Below, one piece after another: positions 18,949 through 27,564 of a DNA stretch of 62,673 nucleotides. How positions within the stretch are numbered: the first letter of the stretch is position 1; the number at the start of each line of letters is the position of its first letter. This DNA comes from Desulfocapsa sp. GTDB lineage: Bacteria; Desulfobacterota; Desulfobulbia; Desulfobulbales; Desulfocapsaceae. The notes under the pieces are model-generated. The model made no database searches and had not been told where the DNA came from. It saw only the letters and a program-made list of their open reading frames with translations. The stretch spans positions 1 through 62,673 of the forward strand of contig VMSP01000060.1 of assembly GCA_013792135.1 (NCBI GenBank), read 5' to 3'. The translations under genes were made by a program, and so were the position numbers.

Positions 18949-21900
18949 GAAATCAATAGAAAATTGTTTGGTGGCGCTGGCAATGCTCGCTTTAGCGATC
19001 ATTTCTACCTATCCACTGATACAATATTTTGACCAAGCCATTCCCTATGCACCTTATGGCGGACCTTTAGGATGGAATAGAACTGGAGACATGCTGCAGC
19101 TGTTGTATTGGTTCTGGCTTGTGAAAGAAAACTTCATCGGGGCTGTTCCGTTTGATACAAACCCCTATGAGTTTAATACGCTCTTGGCCCATGATACTTC
19201 AGGGCTCAATACCATTCCTTTGGCTTTCCTGTACATGTTGTTCAGCCCTCTAGGGGATATAGCTGCCTATAACTGCACAATCCTCAGTTCATATGTGCTG
19301 GCCGGCGTGTTTATGTACCTTCTTGCTCGGTTGTATACCGGCAGTAGGGCCGGGGCGCTGTTTGGCGCCATAATCTTTACTTTTGCACCCAGTCGTATTC
19401 ATGGTGTGTCATCCGGGCATGGATATGGTTTTCTGTTTTTTTTATATCCATTTATTCTTTTTTTCTTAGAAAAAGGTATTCGGTCACGAAAAATCAGGTA
19501 CGGGATTTTAGCCAGTTTTGGTTTAATTTGTCTCGCAATGCTCGAGCCGCATCTCATTTATTATATTTGTGTGTTCTTGGGAGTGTTTCTACCTCTTCGT
19601 ATTGTTGCGCAATTTCCTGTTGTAAGTGATGAAAAAAATTCTTTTCCCAGAGGTGTTTTTAACTATGTATCTTCATGGTCAACTTCTCGTTCTTTATTTA
19701 TTTTATGGGGAGCTGGTATAGCAGTAATATTTTATACCCAAATACTTTTTGCTTGTCGTGATACCGACAAACTTGTTACGCCATTTTTTTGGTGGATAGT
19801 CGGAATTTATCCTTTCATTCCTATACTCCTTTCAGTCTGCATGGCTTCTGTTTATCAGCGGTTCTCTCCTTTAAGTTTTCGTCAAGGTTTAGCTGTGGAG
19901 GCCGGGGCGTCATTACCGCTTTATTTTCTCATTCTCCTATCCGGGGTGACATATTTTTACCGACCTGTTGATACTACAATAGTCGTTACCGTTCTTCTGG
20001 TGTCAGTTGTATTGGTAAGACTCATTTTGCTCAGATATTATTTGTTTTCCATGTTGCACATCTTGATAAAAGAAATATCTGTCAGAAAAAAGATGGTGTT
20101 ACCGATCATCCCGTTGATCTTTTCCATGGGGCTGATTGTCGTCTGGATTATATCGAGTAAGGTAAATCAAGTTTCCTCTACCATAGCTAGTGGTGGAAGA
20201 ACATTACGAGATGTAGAATTATTTTCTTCTCATCTGTCTGATCTTTTCAATTCTACAAGCCATGTGTATTTGGGAATAGTTCCGACTCTTTTGATCAGTT
20301 ATCTGTTCCTAATAGTTTTTTTGTATGCTGTTTCTTACAAAAAAAATGAAAAGATAGATGACGAAGCACAGTTAATCCGTCTTTTTTATCTAGTTGTGGC
20401 ATTTTGTTGCTATGTGCTGGCTCTTGGCGTAGCTTTCGGGAAATCATCTCTCTATATATTCTTTTATCACTATTTCCCCTTCTTTAATTATCCGAGAGTC
20501 TCTGATCGTATAATGACGATGGTCTTATTCGCTGCGTCTATTGCGGTTGCCTTTTCGGTGAAGAGCATTCAGCGCCGCTGTACGAAACCTGTGGCTCATA
20601 TCTTAGTGATTTCGATATTGGTGATTGCGATGGGTATGCAACTCAAAGATTATAACGTATTCAAGCCAATGGGGATAACCTTGCTTGACAAGGGACAGGA
20701 TACTTATACTCATGTGAAAGAGAATATAGGCGATGGCCTGCTTCTGGAAATACCTCTCTGGCCTGGAGATTCACACCAATCATCACTGTATCAGCATTAT
20801 ATTATGCTTGACAGAGTGAAACGAGTGAACGGGTATAGCCCGCTTGTCTTGAATGAATATATAGAAAATGTTGTTGCTCCTTTGAGCAGTATAAATACAG
20901 GAATGCTAAATCGTCAGCAGTATGAGATGCTACGCAAGCTAAAGGTCAAGTTTATTACTGTGCATGATCATGAAAATGTTTTTCCTAAAAAGGTATCATC
21001 TTATGGGCCGATAACGACTGTTCGACGTCTGATGCAATCGCCCTATCTGGAGTTTGTGAATATCGAAAATTTTATACATTTCAAGACCTTTGATTGGCGA
21101 AATAGGGATATTTATCTTTTCAAGGTTAAAGAGAGTGTTCCTGTTGAAGCTGAAAAAGAACAGAATGATTGGTATGATATGCCTTATTTTTATGGTGTGA
21201 ACAGTCGTCTACATCTGCAAACAGGAGAGGTCACAGAGGATAAAAAAATTGGCAGGCAGATCTTTGAGGCAATTGAGGGGAAACATAAGCCGGGATTTTT
21301 ACTCTATGGGCCATATGATGTTTATTCACCAGGTGAGTATCGTTGTTATTTTACCATTAATACGGATGCAAGTACTGAAGAAGATATTGCCAGGTTAGAG
21401 GTGGCCAGTGTTGCAGAAAACGGAGATCAGGTTGTTCTTTCTCAGAGAGAATTAAAAGGGGAGAAAGGGGACAAGCTTTACAAAAAGGTGTATCTCGATT
21501 TTTCTATTGCCGAGAAAGCTAAGTTGGAGTTTCGGGTTTTCTATTATGGAAAAGGAGAAGTGCGCGTTGAACAAGTCGCCGTTTACAAAGCAGGTAACGA
21601 TAGGCCACTTGACGTTCTTGAAGCGGCTAAGATGGTTGGTGACACCGGGCAGTTGGTCTATGAAAAAGATGCTTCTTCGGGAAGAGTTATTGAGGCCATA
21701 GCTGGGGAAAGTAAAAATGGAGAATTAGTCTATGGCCCCAATAGAATTTACAGCAAAGGGCAGTATCGAGCGCGTTTTTATCTACGAACGAAAAACGCGG
21801 GCAATTTAAATAAAACAGATGTTGCTGCAGCATTGTCGGTGACTAGCGAACCGGACGTGAATATTCTCTCTCATCGTAATGTTACGGTTGGAGAACTCAA

Positions 21901-22027
21901 CGAAAATTCTTTTACTGGAGTTGAGGTTGAGTTTGTATTAATGCGTGATGAAGAACTCAGTTTTCACGTGAAATTTACCGGCAAGGTAAGCCTGCAGCTT
22001 GATGGAATTGAAATTGAAAGGCGTTGA
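18941..22027 (+). CDS. Large polytopic GT-C-like membrane protein with two C-terminal beta-sandwich repeats
   Basis: I set the start at the ATG at 18941, which overlaps the previous stop, giving 1028 residues. Residues 1-600 contain about a dozen membrane helices; the first periplasmic loop has the acidic WNRTGDMLQLLYWF and DTNPYEF. I see no specific family motif, but the architecture (many helices, then periplasmic domain) suits a lipid-sugar-dependent GT-C transferase or YfhO-like protein. Residues about 770-1028 hold two related beta-sandwich units, marked by YGPYDVYSPGEYRCYF and YGPNRIYSKGQYRARFYL. These look like carbohydrate-binding modules. The gene is AT-rich compared with its left neighbours. 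The specific activity is unknown. Confidence 0.72.
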   Translation: MYKKSIENCLVALAMLALAIISTYPLIQYFDQAIPYAPYGGPLGWNRTGDMLQLLYWFWLVKENFIGAVPFDTNPYEFNTLLAHDTSGLNTIPLAFLYMLFSPLGDIAAYNCTILSSYVLAGVFMYLLARLYTGSRAGALFGAIIFTFAPSRIHGVSSGHGYGFLFFLYPFILFFLEKGIRSRKIRYGILASFGLICLAMLEPHLIYYICVFLGVFLPLRIVAQFPVVSDEKNSFPRGVFNYVSSWSTSRSLFILWGAGIAVIFYTQILFACRDTDKLVTPFFWWIVGIYPFIPILLSVCMASVYQRFSPLSFRQGLAVEAGASLPLYFLILLSGVTYFYRPVDTTIVVTVLLVSVVLVRLILLRYYLFSMLHILIKEISVRKKMVLPIIPLIFSMGLIVVWIISSKVNQVSSTIASGGRTLRDVELFSSHLSDLFNSTSHVYLGIVPTLLISYLFLIVFLYAVSYKKNEKIDDEAQLIRLFYLVVAFCCYVLALGVAFGKSSLYIFFYHYFPFFNYPRVSDRIMTMVLFAASIAVAFSVKSIQRRCTKPVAHILVISILVIAMGMQLKDYNVFKPMGITLLDKGQDTYTHVKENIGDGLLLEIPLWPGDSHQSSLYQHYIMLDRVKRVNGYSPLVLNEYIENVVAPLSSINTGMLNRQQYEMLRKLKVKFITVHDHENVFPKKVSSYGPITTVRRLMQSPYLEFVNIENFIHFKTFDWRNRDIYLFKVKESVPVEAEKEQNDWYDMPYFYGVNSRLHLQTGEVTEDKKIGRQIFEAIEGKHKPGFLLYGPYDVYSPGEYRCYFTINTDASTEEDIARLEVASVAENGDQVVLSQRELKGEKGDKLYKKVYLDFSIAEKAKLEFRVFYYGKGEVRVEQVAVYKAGNDRPLDVLEAAKMVGDTGQLVYEKDASSGRVIEAIAGESKNGELVYGPNRIYSKGQYRARFYLRTKNAGNLNKTDVAAALSVTSEPDVNILSHRNVTVGELNENSFTGVEVEFVLMRDEELSFHVKFTGKVSLQLDGIEIERR

Positions 22028-22066
22028 GGCAATAAAATTTCCATACCTTTGAAAAATCCTATTGCC

Positions 22067-23089
22067 ATGGCACAAAGAACAGACTGGGTGGATTATGGTA
22101 AAGGCCTCGGGATTATTCTGGTTGTTTATGCTCATCTCTTAAGTAGCGGTTATCATGCAGGCCTCCAAATTCAGGAGCATTTCTTTCTTCTTTCAGACAG
22201 TATTGTATATAGCTTCCATATGCCCCTTTTCTTTTTTCTCGCAGGATTGCTGGTTGAACAGAGTTACAATAAGCGAGGGGCCAGGGAGTTTGTCGTCAGT
22301 AAAATTAAATTTCTTGTCTATCCTTACCTGATTTGGTCCTTTGTTCAGGCAGGTAGCGAGTTATTGTTTTCAGAGCACTCACTTAGAGGCGTCACTGTAG
22401 CCGATATCTGGACAATCCCTTATCTTCCCTTGGCGCAGTTCTGGTACTTGTATGCTCTTCTTTGGATGTATGTTGTCTATGCACTATTCAGCAAGTTTGG
22501 TGAATTTGCCTTAACCGCGATGATGGTCAGTGCTTGTCTATTGTTTTATTTTCCCATTAATACAGAGATATTGGCCCTGCATGGATTTTCTACCGGATTT
22601 ATTTTTTTTGTATCCGCTGTATTGATAAAAAAATATCTTGGAGATCTGGAAAAATATACCCTGCGACCTTGGGCTACTGTTGTTCTTCTTCCTGTTTTGC
22701 TGGGGACTGGATACTATATTTTTGAAAATCGCATAGAGCCCACTCGCTTAACAAATGGTCTGCATCCATTTTATTTCTTATTCCTTGCTGTTCTTGGTAT
22801 AACCTTTTGTCTTGGACTTGCTCAGTTTCTTGCCAGGAAAAAGTACTGTCAAGTTATACAAAGTCTTGGTATCTACTCCCTGCAGATTTATCTGGTTCAT
22901 ATGTTAGCTGGAGTGGGTGCAAGAGTAGTCCTCTTGAATTTCTTTCATATACAGAATCCACTGGTTCATATGATGATTGGCATGGGTGCTGGGTTGTTTG
23001 CCCCTATCATATTCTACAAAATAGCTTTGAAGATGGATTTCCCCTATTTCTTTGAACCTGGCTGGGATAAAGTAAAGTGTTTGAGGTAA
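22067..23089 (+). CDS. Acyltransferase 3 family membrane O-acyltransferase
   Basis: This protein of about 340 residues has ten hydrophobic segments. It begins MAQRTDWVDYGKGLGIILVV followed by YAHLL, where the His in helix 1 is the family's catalytic residue; FHMPLFFFLAGLL follows. This is the Acyl_transf_3 (OafA/WecH-like) pattern, which adds acetyl or another acyl group to glycans at the membrane. An in-frame TTG at 22049 would add six residues; neither start has a clear ribosome site, and the ATG matches the family start best. It probably O-acetylates a sugar of the polysaccharide made here. Confidence 0.87.
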   Translation: MAQRTDWVDYGKGLGIILVVYAHLLSSGYHAGLQIQEHFFLLSDSIVYSFHMPLFFFLAGLLVEQSYNKRGAREFVVSKIKFLVYPYLIWSFVQAGSELLFSEHSLRGVTVADIWTIPYLPLAQFWYLYALLWMYVVYALFSKFGEFALTAMMVSACLLFYFPINTEILALHGFSTGFIFFVSAVLIKKYLGDLEKYTLRPWATVVLLPVLLGTGYYIFENRIEPTRLTNGLHPFYFLFLAVLGITFCLGLAQFLARKKYCQVIQSLGIYSLQIYLVHMLAGVGARVVLLNFFHIQNPLVHMMIGMGAGLFAPIIFYKIALKMDFPYFFEPGWDKVKCLR

Positions 23090-23104
23090 CTAATTGAGAA
23101 TATA

Positions 23105-23920
23105 ATGATATTTGTAGATTCCCACGTCCATATATATGATTGCTTTGATCTTGACCTGCTCCTTGACTCGGCCCTGAGTAATTTTCAGAAGGTCGCAGAA
23201 CAACATAGAACCGCCCAAAACCCATTATCGTATGTGCTTCTCCTGACAGAAGGGAAAACGGAGAGTTGGTTCCAGACCTTGTCGGCAACACTTGATGCAA
23301 ACCGACAGTGTAAAATAACAGAAAGATGGTCTGCCGTTGACAGTGGAGATGTGGAATCTCTTACTGTCTATCGTAATGATGTTCCTGAAGAAGAGATTCA
23401 TGTTGTTGCTGGTCGACAAGTGGTGACAGTGGAGAACATAGAAGTCCTTGCTCTTTTTGTGAAGCAAGGTATCACGAATGGCTTGTCGCTACATGAGACT
23501 GTTGACAGAGTCAAAGAGTTGGGTGGCATTCCGGTACTGCCTTGGGGAGCGGGAAAATGGTTTGGAAAACGAGGGAAAATTATTAAGAAACTTTTGGTGA
23601 ATCACAAAAAAGGCAATTTGTTTTTAGGTGATAACGGTGGTCGTCCTCGATTCTGGCCAACTCCCAATCTCTTTAGCTTGGCCGAAAAAACAGGTTTGGT
23701 TGTCTTGCCTGGCAGTGATCCGCTACCCCTGCCCAGTGAAGCCTTACGTGTGGGGCATTTTGGTTTTTATCTGCACGAGAATAGTCTTGATGGTGATTCT
23801 CCGACGAAATGCCTTAAAAAGGCTTTGCTATCCACAGAAGTGACAATCTCCCCTTTTGGTTGTTTACAGGAAAATCGATTATTTTTCTTAAATCAGTTTC
23901 GGCTGCGCCGCCTCTCCTGA
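23105..23920 (+). CDS. PHP-like metal-dependent hydrolase
   Basis: The 271 residues open with MIFVDSHVHIYDCFDLDLLL, the D-x-H-x-H metal motif of PHP/amidohydrolase-type phosphoesterases. Later segments GIPVLPWGAGKWFGKRG, LFLGDNGGRPRFW and LVVLPGSDPLPLP (possible further metal ligands, Asp) support a TIM-barrel-like metal hydrolase. It is cytoplasmic, with no signal peptide. It lies 15 bp after the acyltransferase and 22 bp before a GlpD-like oxidoreductase, so the three are probably co-transcribed. The substrate is unknown; a sugar or glycerol phosphate would fit the neighbours. I do not recognise a named family. Confidence 0.6.
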   Translation: MIFVDSHVHIYDCFDLDLLLDSALSNFQKVAEQHRTAQNPLSYVLLLTEGKTESWFQTLSATLDANRQCKITERWSAVDSGDVESLTVYRNDVPEEEIHVVAGRQVVTVENIEVLALFVKQGITNGLSLHETVDRVKELGGIPVLPWGAGKWFGKRGKIIKKLLVNHKKGNLFLGDNGGRPRFWPTPNLFSLAEKTGLVVLPGSDPLPLPSEALRVGHFGFYLHENSLDGDSPTKCLKKALLSTEVTISPFGCLQENRLFFLNQFRLRRLS

Positions 23921-23942
23921 ATGGTATCGAGAGCAAACCATA

Positions 23943-25577
23943 ATGACACGTGATATAAAAAAACTTAGCTCTGACATTTTCGATGTTCTGGTTATTGGAG
24001 GGGGGGTGCATGGAGCAACAATTGCTTATCATACTGCAACGTCAGGTTATCGTACCGCAATTATAGAAAAAAATGATTTCTGCGGCGCAACATCAGCAAA
24101 TAGCCTGAAGATTTTACACGGTGGGCTTAGATACCTTCAACATCTCAATATCAAGAGAATGCGACACTCCATTACGGCAAGGAGAGAGATGATGCATCTT
24201 GCTCCCTACCTTGTGGAGCCTCTCCCCTGTATGATGCCCCTTTACGGTAAAGGCTTGCGAGGGAAAAAAGTCATGCAGGGAGCGCTTTTTCTCAACGATT
24301 GTATAAGCTGGGATCGCAATCATGACCTGCCCGCTGGACTTCATATACCCAAAGGACATATTGTATCAAAAAAGAAATGCCTGGAGGTAATACCTGATCT
24401 TGAGACAGAAAATCTGCATGGAGCCTCCGTCTGGTATGATGTCCTGGCTGTGAATACGGAAAGAGTGGTTCTGGAATATGTTTTGCAAAGTGTTAACCAT
24501 GGCGCTTTGGCTGCTAATTATGTGGAAGCAACAGGAATTGAAAAAGGAGCCGATGAGCTCTATCATGTGACTGTACTCGATAAGCTCAGCCAGCAGAAAC
24601 ACCTTATAAAAACCAGGTTTATCGTCAACGCAGCAGGTCCATGGCTTGAAGACTGTCTTCATGTCCATCAGGAAAGCGTCAAAAAACAAAAATGGGCTCT
24701 GGCCTTGAATGTGGTTTCAAGAAAGAAAATTTTTGCAGACTTTGCCGTGGCCCTTGAAGGACAGAGAAAATACGAAGATAAGGATGCACTTATAAGACGT
24801 GGGAAGCGTCTTTATTTTTTTGTCCCATGGCGTGGACATACCATGATCGGGACTAATTATGAGGAAAGCAGCATGAGCCCGGATTGTCTCCAGGTCAAAC
24901 GTGAAATGATTCAGGATATGGTGGATGAAATTAATGCTATCTACCCTCCAGCTCAGCTGAAATATGAAGACATCTCTTTTTTTCATGCCGGCTTGTTGCC
25001 AATGCGTGGTAAATCGGAAGAGAGCAATATCCAATTGGAGAAAAGCTCGACCTTCTTTGAACATAAGGAGAGCAATTTCAGCAGGGTGCTTTCCGTCAAA
25101 GGAGTAAAATATACCACTGCTCCCCATATCGCCCATGAAATTGTCTGTTTTCTGAAAAAGCAATACCCACCTCTGTTGAGCAAACAAAGACAAAAGGAAT
25201 CTTCTTCTCATGCTGGGCAATACAATGCAAATGAATCTGCATTGCAAGGAATGCTGGAAAAGAAATATGGACAGAGGGCATTGCAAATCCTTCAGTTCCT
25301 GCGCGCTGAACAAGATGACGACATATGGATTGACAAGGATGCGCAATTGCTCAAGGCTGAAGTGAACTATCTGATTAGCGAAGAAATGGTCTGTACGTTG
25401 TCAGATATTATTTTTCGTCGAACAGGGCTCGGAACTGCAGACCGTCCAGAACGGAAGCTTCTGGTCAATCTCTCTGATTTTATGGGGAAGATCCTCGGTT
25501 GGGATGAGGCAAGAAAAGAAGAGGAAAGAGAAGAAGTGCTGCATCGTTACTCTCCTTTAGTTTACAAAGAAGCTTGA
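23943..25577 (+). CDS. GlpD-like FAD-dependent glycerol-3-phosphate dehydrogenase
   Basis: The 544 residues show a DAO-type FAD domain: DVLVIGGGVHGATIAYHTAT (GxGxxG, about residue 18), the acidic strand end IIEKNDFCGATSANS, and LKILHGGLRYLQ, a GlpD hallmark. Further on are FIVNAAGPWLE, LYFFVPWRGHTMIGTNYE and a C-terminal helical cap ending near TGLGTADRPERKLLVN. These match aerobic-type sn-glycerol-3-phosphate dehydrogenases. A GlpD normally feeds electrons to quinones and sits with glpF/glpK. Here it sits inside a polysaccharide locus beside a PHP-like hydrolase and a methyltransferase, which suggests a role in making or turning over a glycerol-phosphate or related oxidised substituent. That role is inference. 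Confidence 0.83.
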   Translation: MTRDIKKLSSDIFDVLVIGGGVHGATIAYHTATSGYRTAIIEKNDFCGATSANSLKILHGGLRYLQHLNIKRMRHSITARREMMHLAPYLVEPLPCMMPLYGKGLRGKKVMQGALFLNDCISWDRNHDLPAGLHIPKGHIVSKKKCLEVIPDLETENLHGASVWYDVLAVNTERVVLEYVLQSVNHGALAANYVEATGIEKGADELYHVTVLDKLSQQKHLIKTRFIVNAAGPWLEDCLHVHQESVKKQKWALALNVVSRKKIFADFAVALEGQRKYEDKDALIRRGKRLYFFVPWRGHTMIGTNYEESSMSPDCLQVKREMIQDMVDEINAIYPPAQLKYEDISFFHAGLLPMRGKSEESNIQLEKSSTFFEHKESNFSRVLSVKGVKYTTAPHIAHEIVCFLKKQYPPLLSKQRQKESSSHAGQYNANESALQGMLEKKYGQRALQILQFLRAEQDDDIWIDKDAQLLKAEVNYLISEEMVCTLSDIIFRRTGLGTADRPERKLLVNLSDFMGKILGWDEARKEEEREEVLHRYSPLVYKEA

Positions 25578-25599
25578 GCTCAGAGTTGGATTCATCCTT

Positions 25600-26352
25600 T
25601 TGATAAAGGGCACCAAACTATTGCTGGAACATGTAACAGAAACCGCTGATATTGAGACAGCTTCAGACGATTATGCATCCCGTTTTGCAGGTCCTGTTGG
25701 TAAATATTTTTTAGATGTTCAGGCCAGTCTGACACTGGAATTATTGCATGATTTGCCTCGTGCCTCTGTGCTGGATGTGGGGGGTGGTCACGCACAACTT
25801 ACCATGCCCTTGGCAAATAAAGGCTACGATGTAACGGTGACAGGGAGTGCTGATTCCTGCAGGGCACGACTGGACAAATATTGTGAAAAAGGTAGATTTT
25901 CCTATATAACATGTGATTCTTTGAACCTGCCCTTTGAGGATAATCAGTTTGATGTTGTGATGGCCTTTCGTTTGTTACCTCATGTACATCAATGGCAAAG
26001 ACTGATTAAAGAAATGTGCCGTGTTGCGGGCAAGGCGGTTATTTTTGATTATCCGGATAAAAGAAGTGCCAATATCCTCTATGATATTTTGTTTGATCTG
26101 AAAAAAAATATGGAAGGAAATACCAGGACCTATACGCTTTTTTCCAGAAAGGAAATAATTGCTGAACTGGCGTCGAATCATTTTGCAGTTCCTGTGTTCA
26201 GGCCCGAATTCTTTGTGCCCATGGTTATTCATCGGAAATTACAGAATCCGGCGATTTCTCGGTCCCTGGAAACCGTTTCTCGATTGACCGGTTTGACATC
26301 TTTGCTGGGATCGCCCATTATTCTTCGTAGTAATATCAAACAAGATATCTAG
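25600..26352 (+). CDS. Class I SAM-dependent methyltransferase
   Basis: This 250-residue protein has motif I VLDVGGGHAQLTMPLA near residue 52, the post-I acidic region replaced by VTGSADSCRARL, CDSLNLPFEDNQFDVVMAFR (motif II/III, Methyltransf_11 type) and LIKEMCRVAGKAVIFDYP. I see no N-terminal signal. The start is TTG, the only start codon close enough to keep the N-terminus. It lies 22 bp after the GlpD-like gene and 19 bp before a GT4 and is likely in the same operon. It probably methylates a sugar or nucleotide sugar. Confidence 0.82.
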   Translation: MIKGTKLLLEHVTETADIETASDDYASRFAGPVGKYFLDVQASLTLELLHDLPRASVLDVGGGHAQLTMPLANKGYDVTVTGSADSCRARLDKYCEKGRFSYITCDSLNLPFEDNQFDVVMAFRLLPHVHQWQRLIKEMCRVAGKAVIFDYPDKRSANILYDILFDLKKNMEGNTRTYTLFSRKEIIAELASNHFAVPVFRPEFFVPMVIHRKLQNPAISRSLETVSRLTGLTSLLGSPIILRSNIKQDI

Positions 26353-26371
26353 TCAGCGGGCGTCGATTATT

Positions 26372-27523
26372 TTGAATATTCTTCTTTTAGCTCCCCAACC
26401 CTTTTACCAGGAAAGAGGTACCCCCATAGCGGTAAAGCTCCTGGCTCAGACTCTGGGCGAGCAGGGGCATGTTGTTCACCTGCTTGTCTTTGCAGAAGGA
26501 GAGGAAATTACTCTCCCCCATGTCACCATTCACCGGCACATCCCTCTTCCCGGAATATCCAATATTAAGCCCGGATTATCGGTAAAAAAGCTCATTTGTG
26601 ATGTCTTTTTGTTTCTTAAGTGTGTTCAGTTGGTCCGGAAGTATGAATTTCAGTTGGTTCATGCTGTGGAAGAGTCTGTCTTTATGGCGATGGTGATAAA
26701 AAAGATTTTTAAAATTCCCTATGTTTATGACATGGATTCATGTATGTCATTGCAACTGTTGGATAAATTTCCATCTTTGGGGCTGGTGCGCAGGGCAATG
26801 GAGTGGTTGGAAATGGCTGCGATCGTTAAAAGTAAAGGTGTTCTTGCTGTTTGCCGGTCCCTTGAAGATATGGTCAAGAAATATGCACCCGACAAGCTCA
26901 CAGCCAGAATTGAAGATATTACCCTGCTTGAGAGTGGAAATGAGGGAGAGGAAAACCTGCGGGAAGAGTTGGGAGTCCAAGGCCTTCTGTTGATGTATGT
27001 TGGGAATTTTGAGAAATATCAGGGTATAGACTTGTTGCTTGATGGATTCAAAGAGGCGGTTATAAGAAAAAAAAATTTGGGGCTTGTTTTGATTGGCGGT
27101 AATAAAAAAGATATTCAATTGTATAAACAACGCACAAGAAAACTTGGTATTGAAACAAACGTCTTTTTTTGTGGCCAGCGTCCGGTGAACATGCTTGGCT
27201 ATTACCTTGGCCAGGCAGATATCCTTGTCTCTCCGAGAACGCAGGGGAATAATACTCCAATGAAGATTTATTCGTATCTTGACTCCGGGATACCTGTTTT
27301 AGCCACAAACTTGCCAACCCATACCCAGGTATTGGATGAAGAAATCGCCTGTCTCGTTCATCCATCACCTGCGGCTATGGCTGACGGGATTGTAGGCCTT
27401 GCAGAAAATAAGGTGTTGAGGGAAAAAATTGGATTTCAGGCAAGGCGACGGGTGCAGGAGGAGTATTCACTGCCAGCCTTCCAGAGGAAATTGGCGGCAT
27501 TTTACGAACAGTTGCAAGGTTGA
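26372..27523 (+). CDS. Family 4 glycosyltransferase
   Basis: This 383-residue GT-B enzyme starts ILLLAPQPFYQERGTPIAV, a loop common in GT4 proteins of surface-glycan loci, followed by LAQTLGEQGHVVHLL. The second half shows LMYVGNFEKYQGIDLLLDGF, VFFCGQRPVNML, SPRTQGNNTPMKIYSYLDSG and PVLATNLPTHTQVL. The E of the usual E-x7-E pair is replaced by a TQGNNTPMK loop, as in several capsule GT4 enzymes. The start is TTG at 26372. The donor is unknown. Confidence 0.87.
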   Translation: MNILLLAPQPFYQERGTPIAVKLLAQTLGEQGHVVHLLVFAEGEEITLPHVTIHRHIPLPGISNIKPGLSVKKLICDVFLFLKCVQLVRKYEFQLVHAVEESVFMAMVIKKIFKIPYVYDMDSCMSLQLLDKFPSLGLVRRAMEWLEMAAIVKSKGVLAVCRSLEDMVKKYAPDKLTARIEDITLLESGNEGEENLREELGVQGLLLMYVGNFEKYQGIDLLLDGFKEAVIRKKNLGLVLIGGNKKDIQLYKQRTRKLGIETNVFFCGQRPVNMLGYYLGQADILVSPRTQGNNTPMKIYSYLDSGIPVLATNLPTHTQVLDEEIACLVHPSPAAMADGIVGLAENKVLREKIGFQARRRVQEEYSLPAFQRKLAAFYEQLQG

Positions 27524-27564
27524 TTGGTCTTTCATGTATGTGTGACACCTGAGGAATCTATTAA

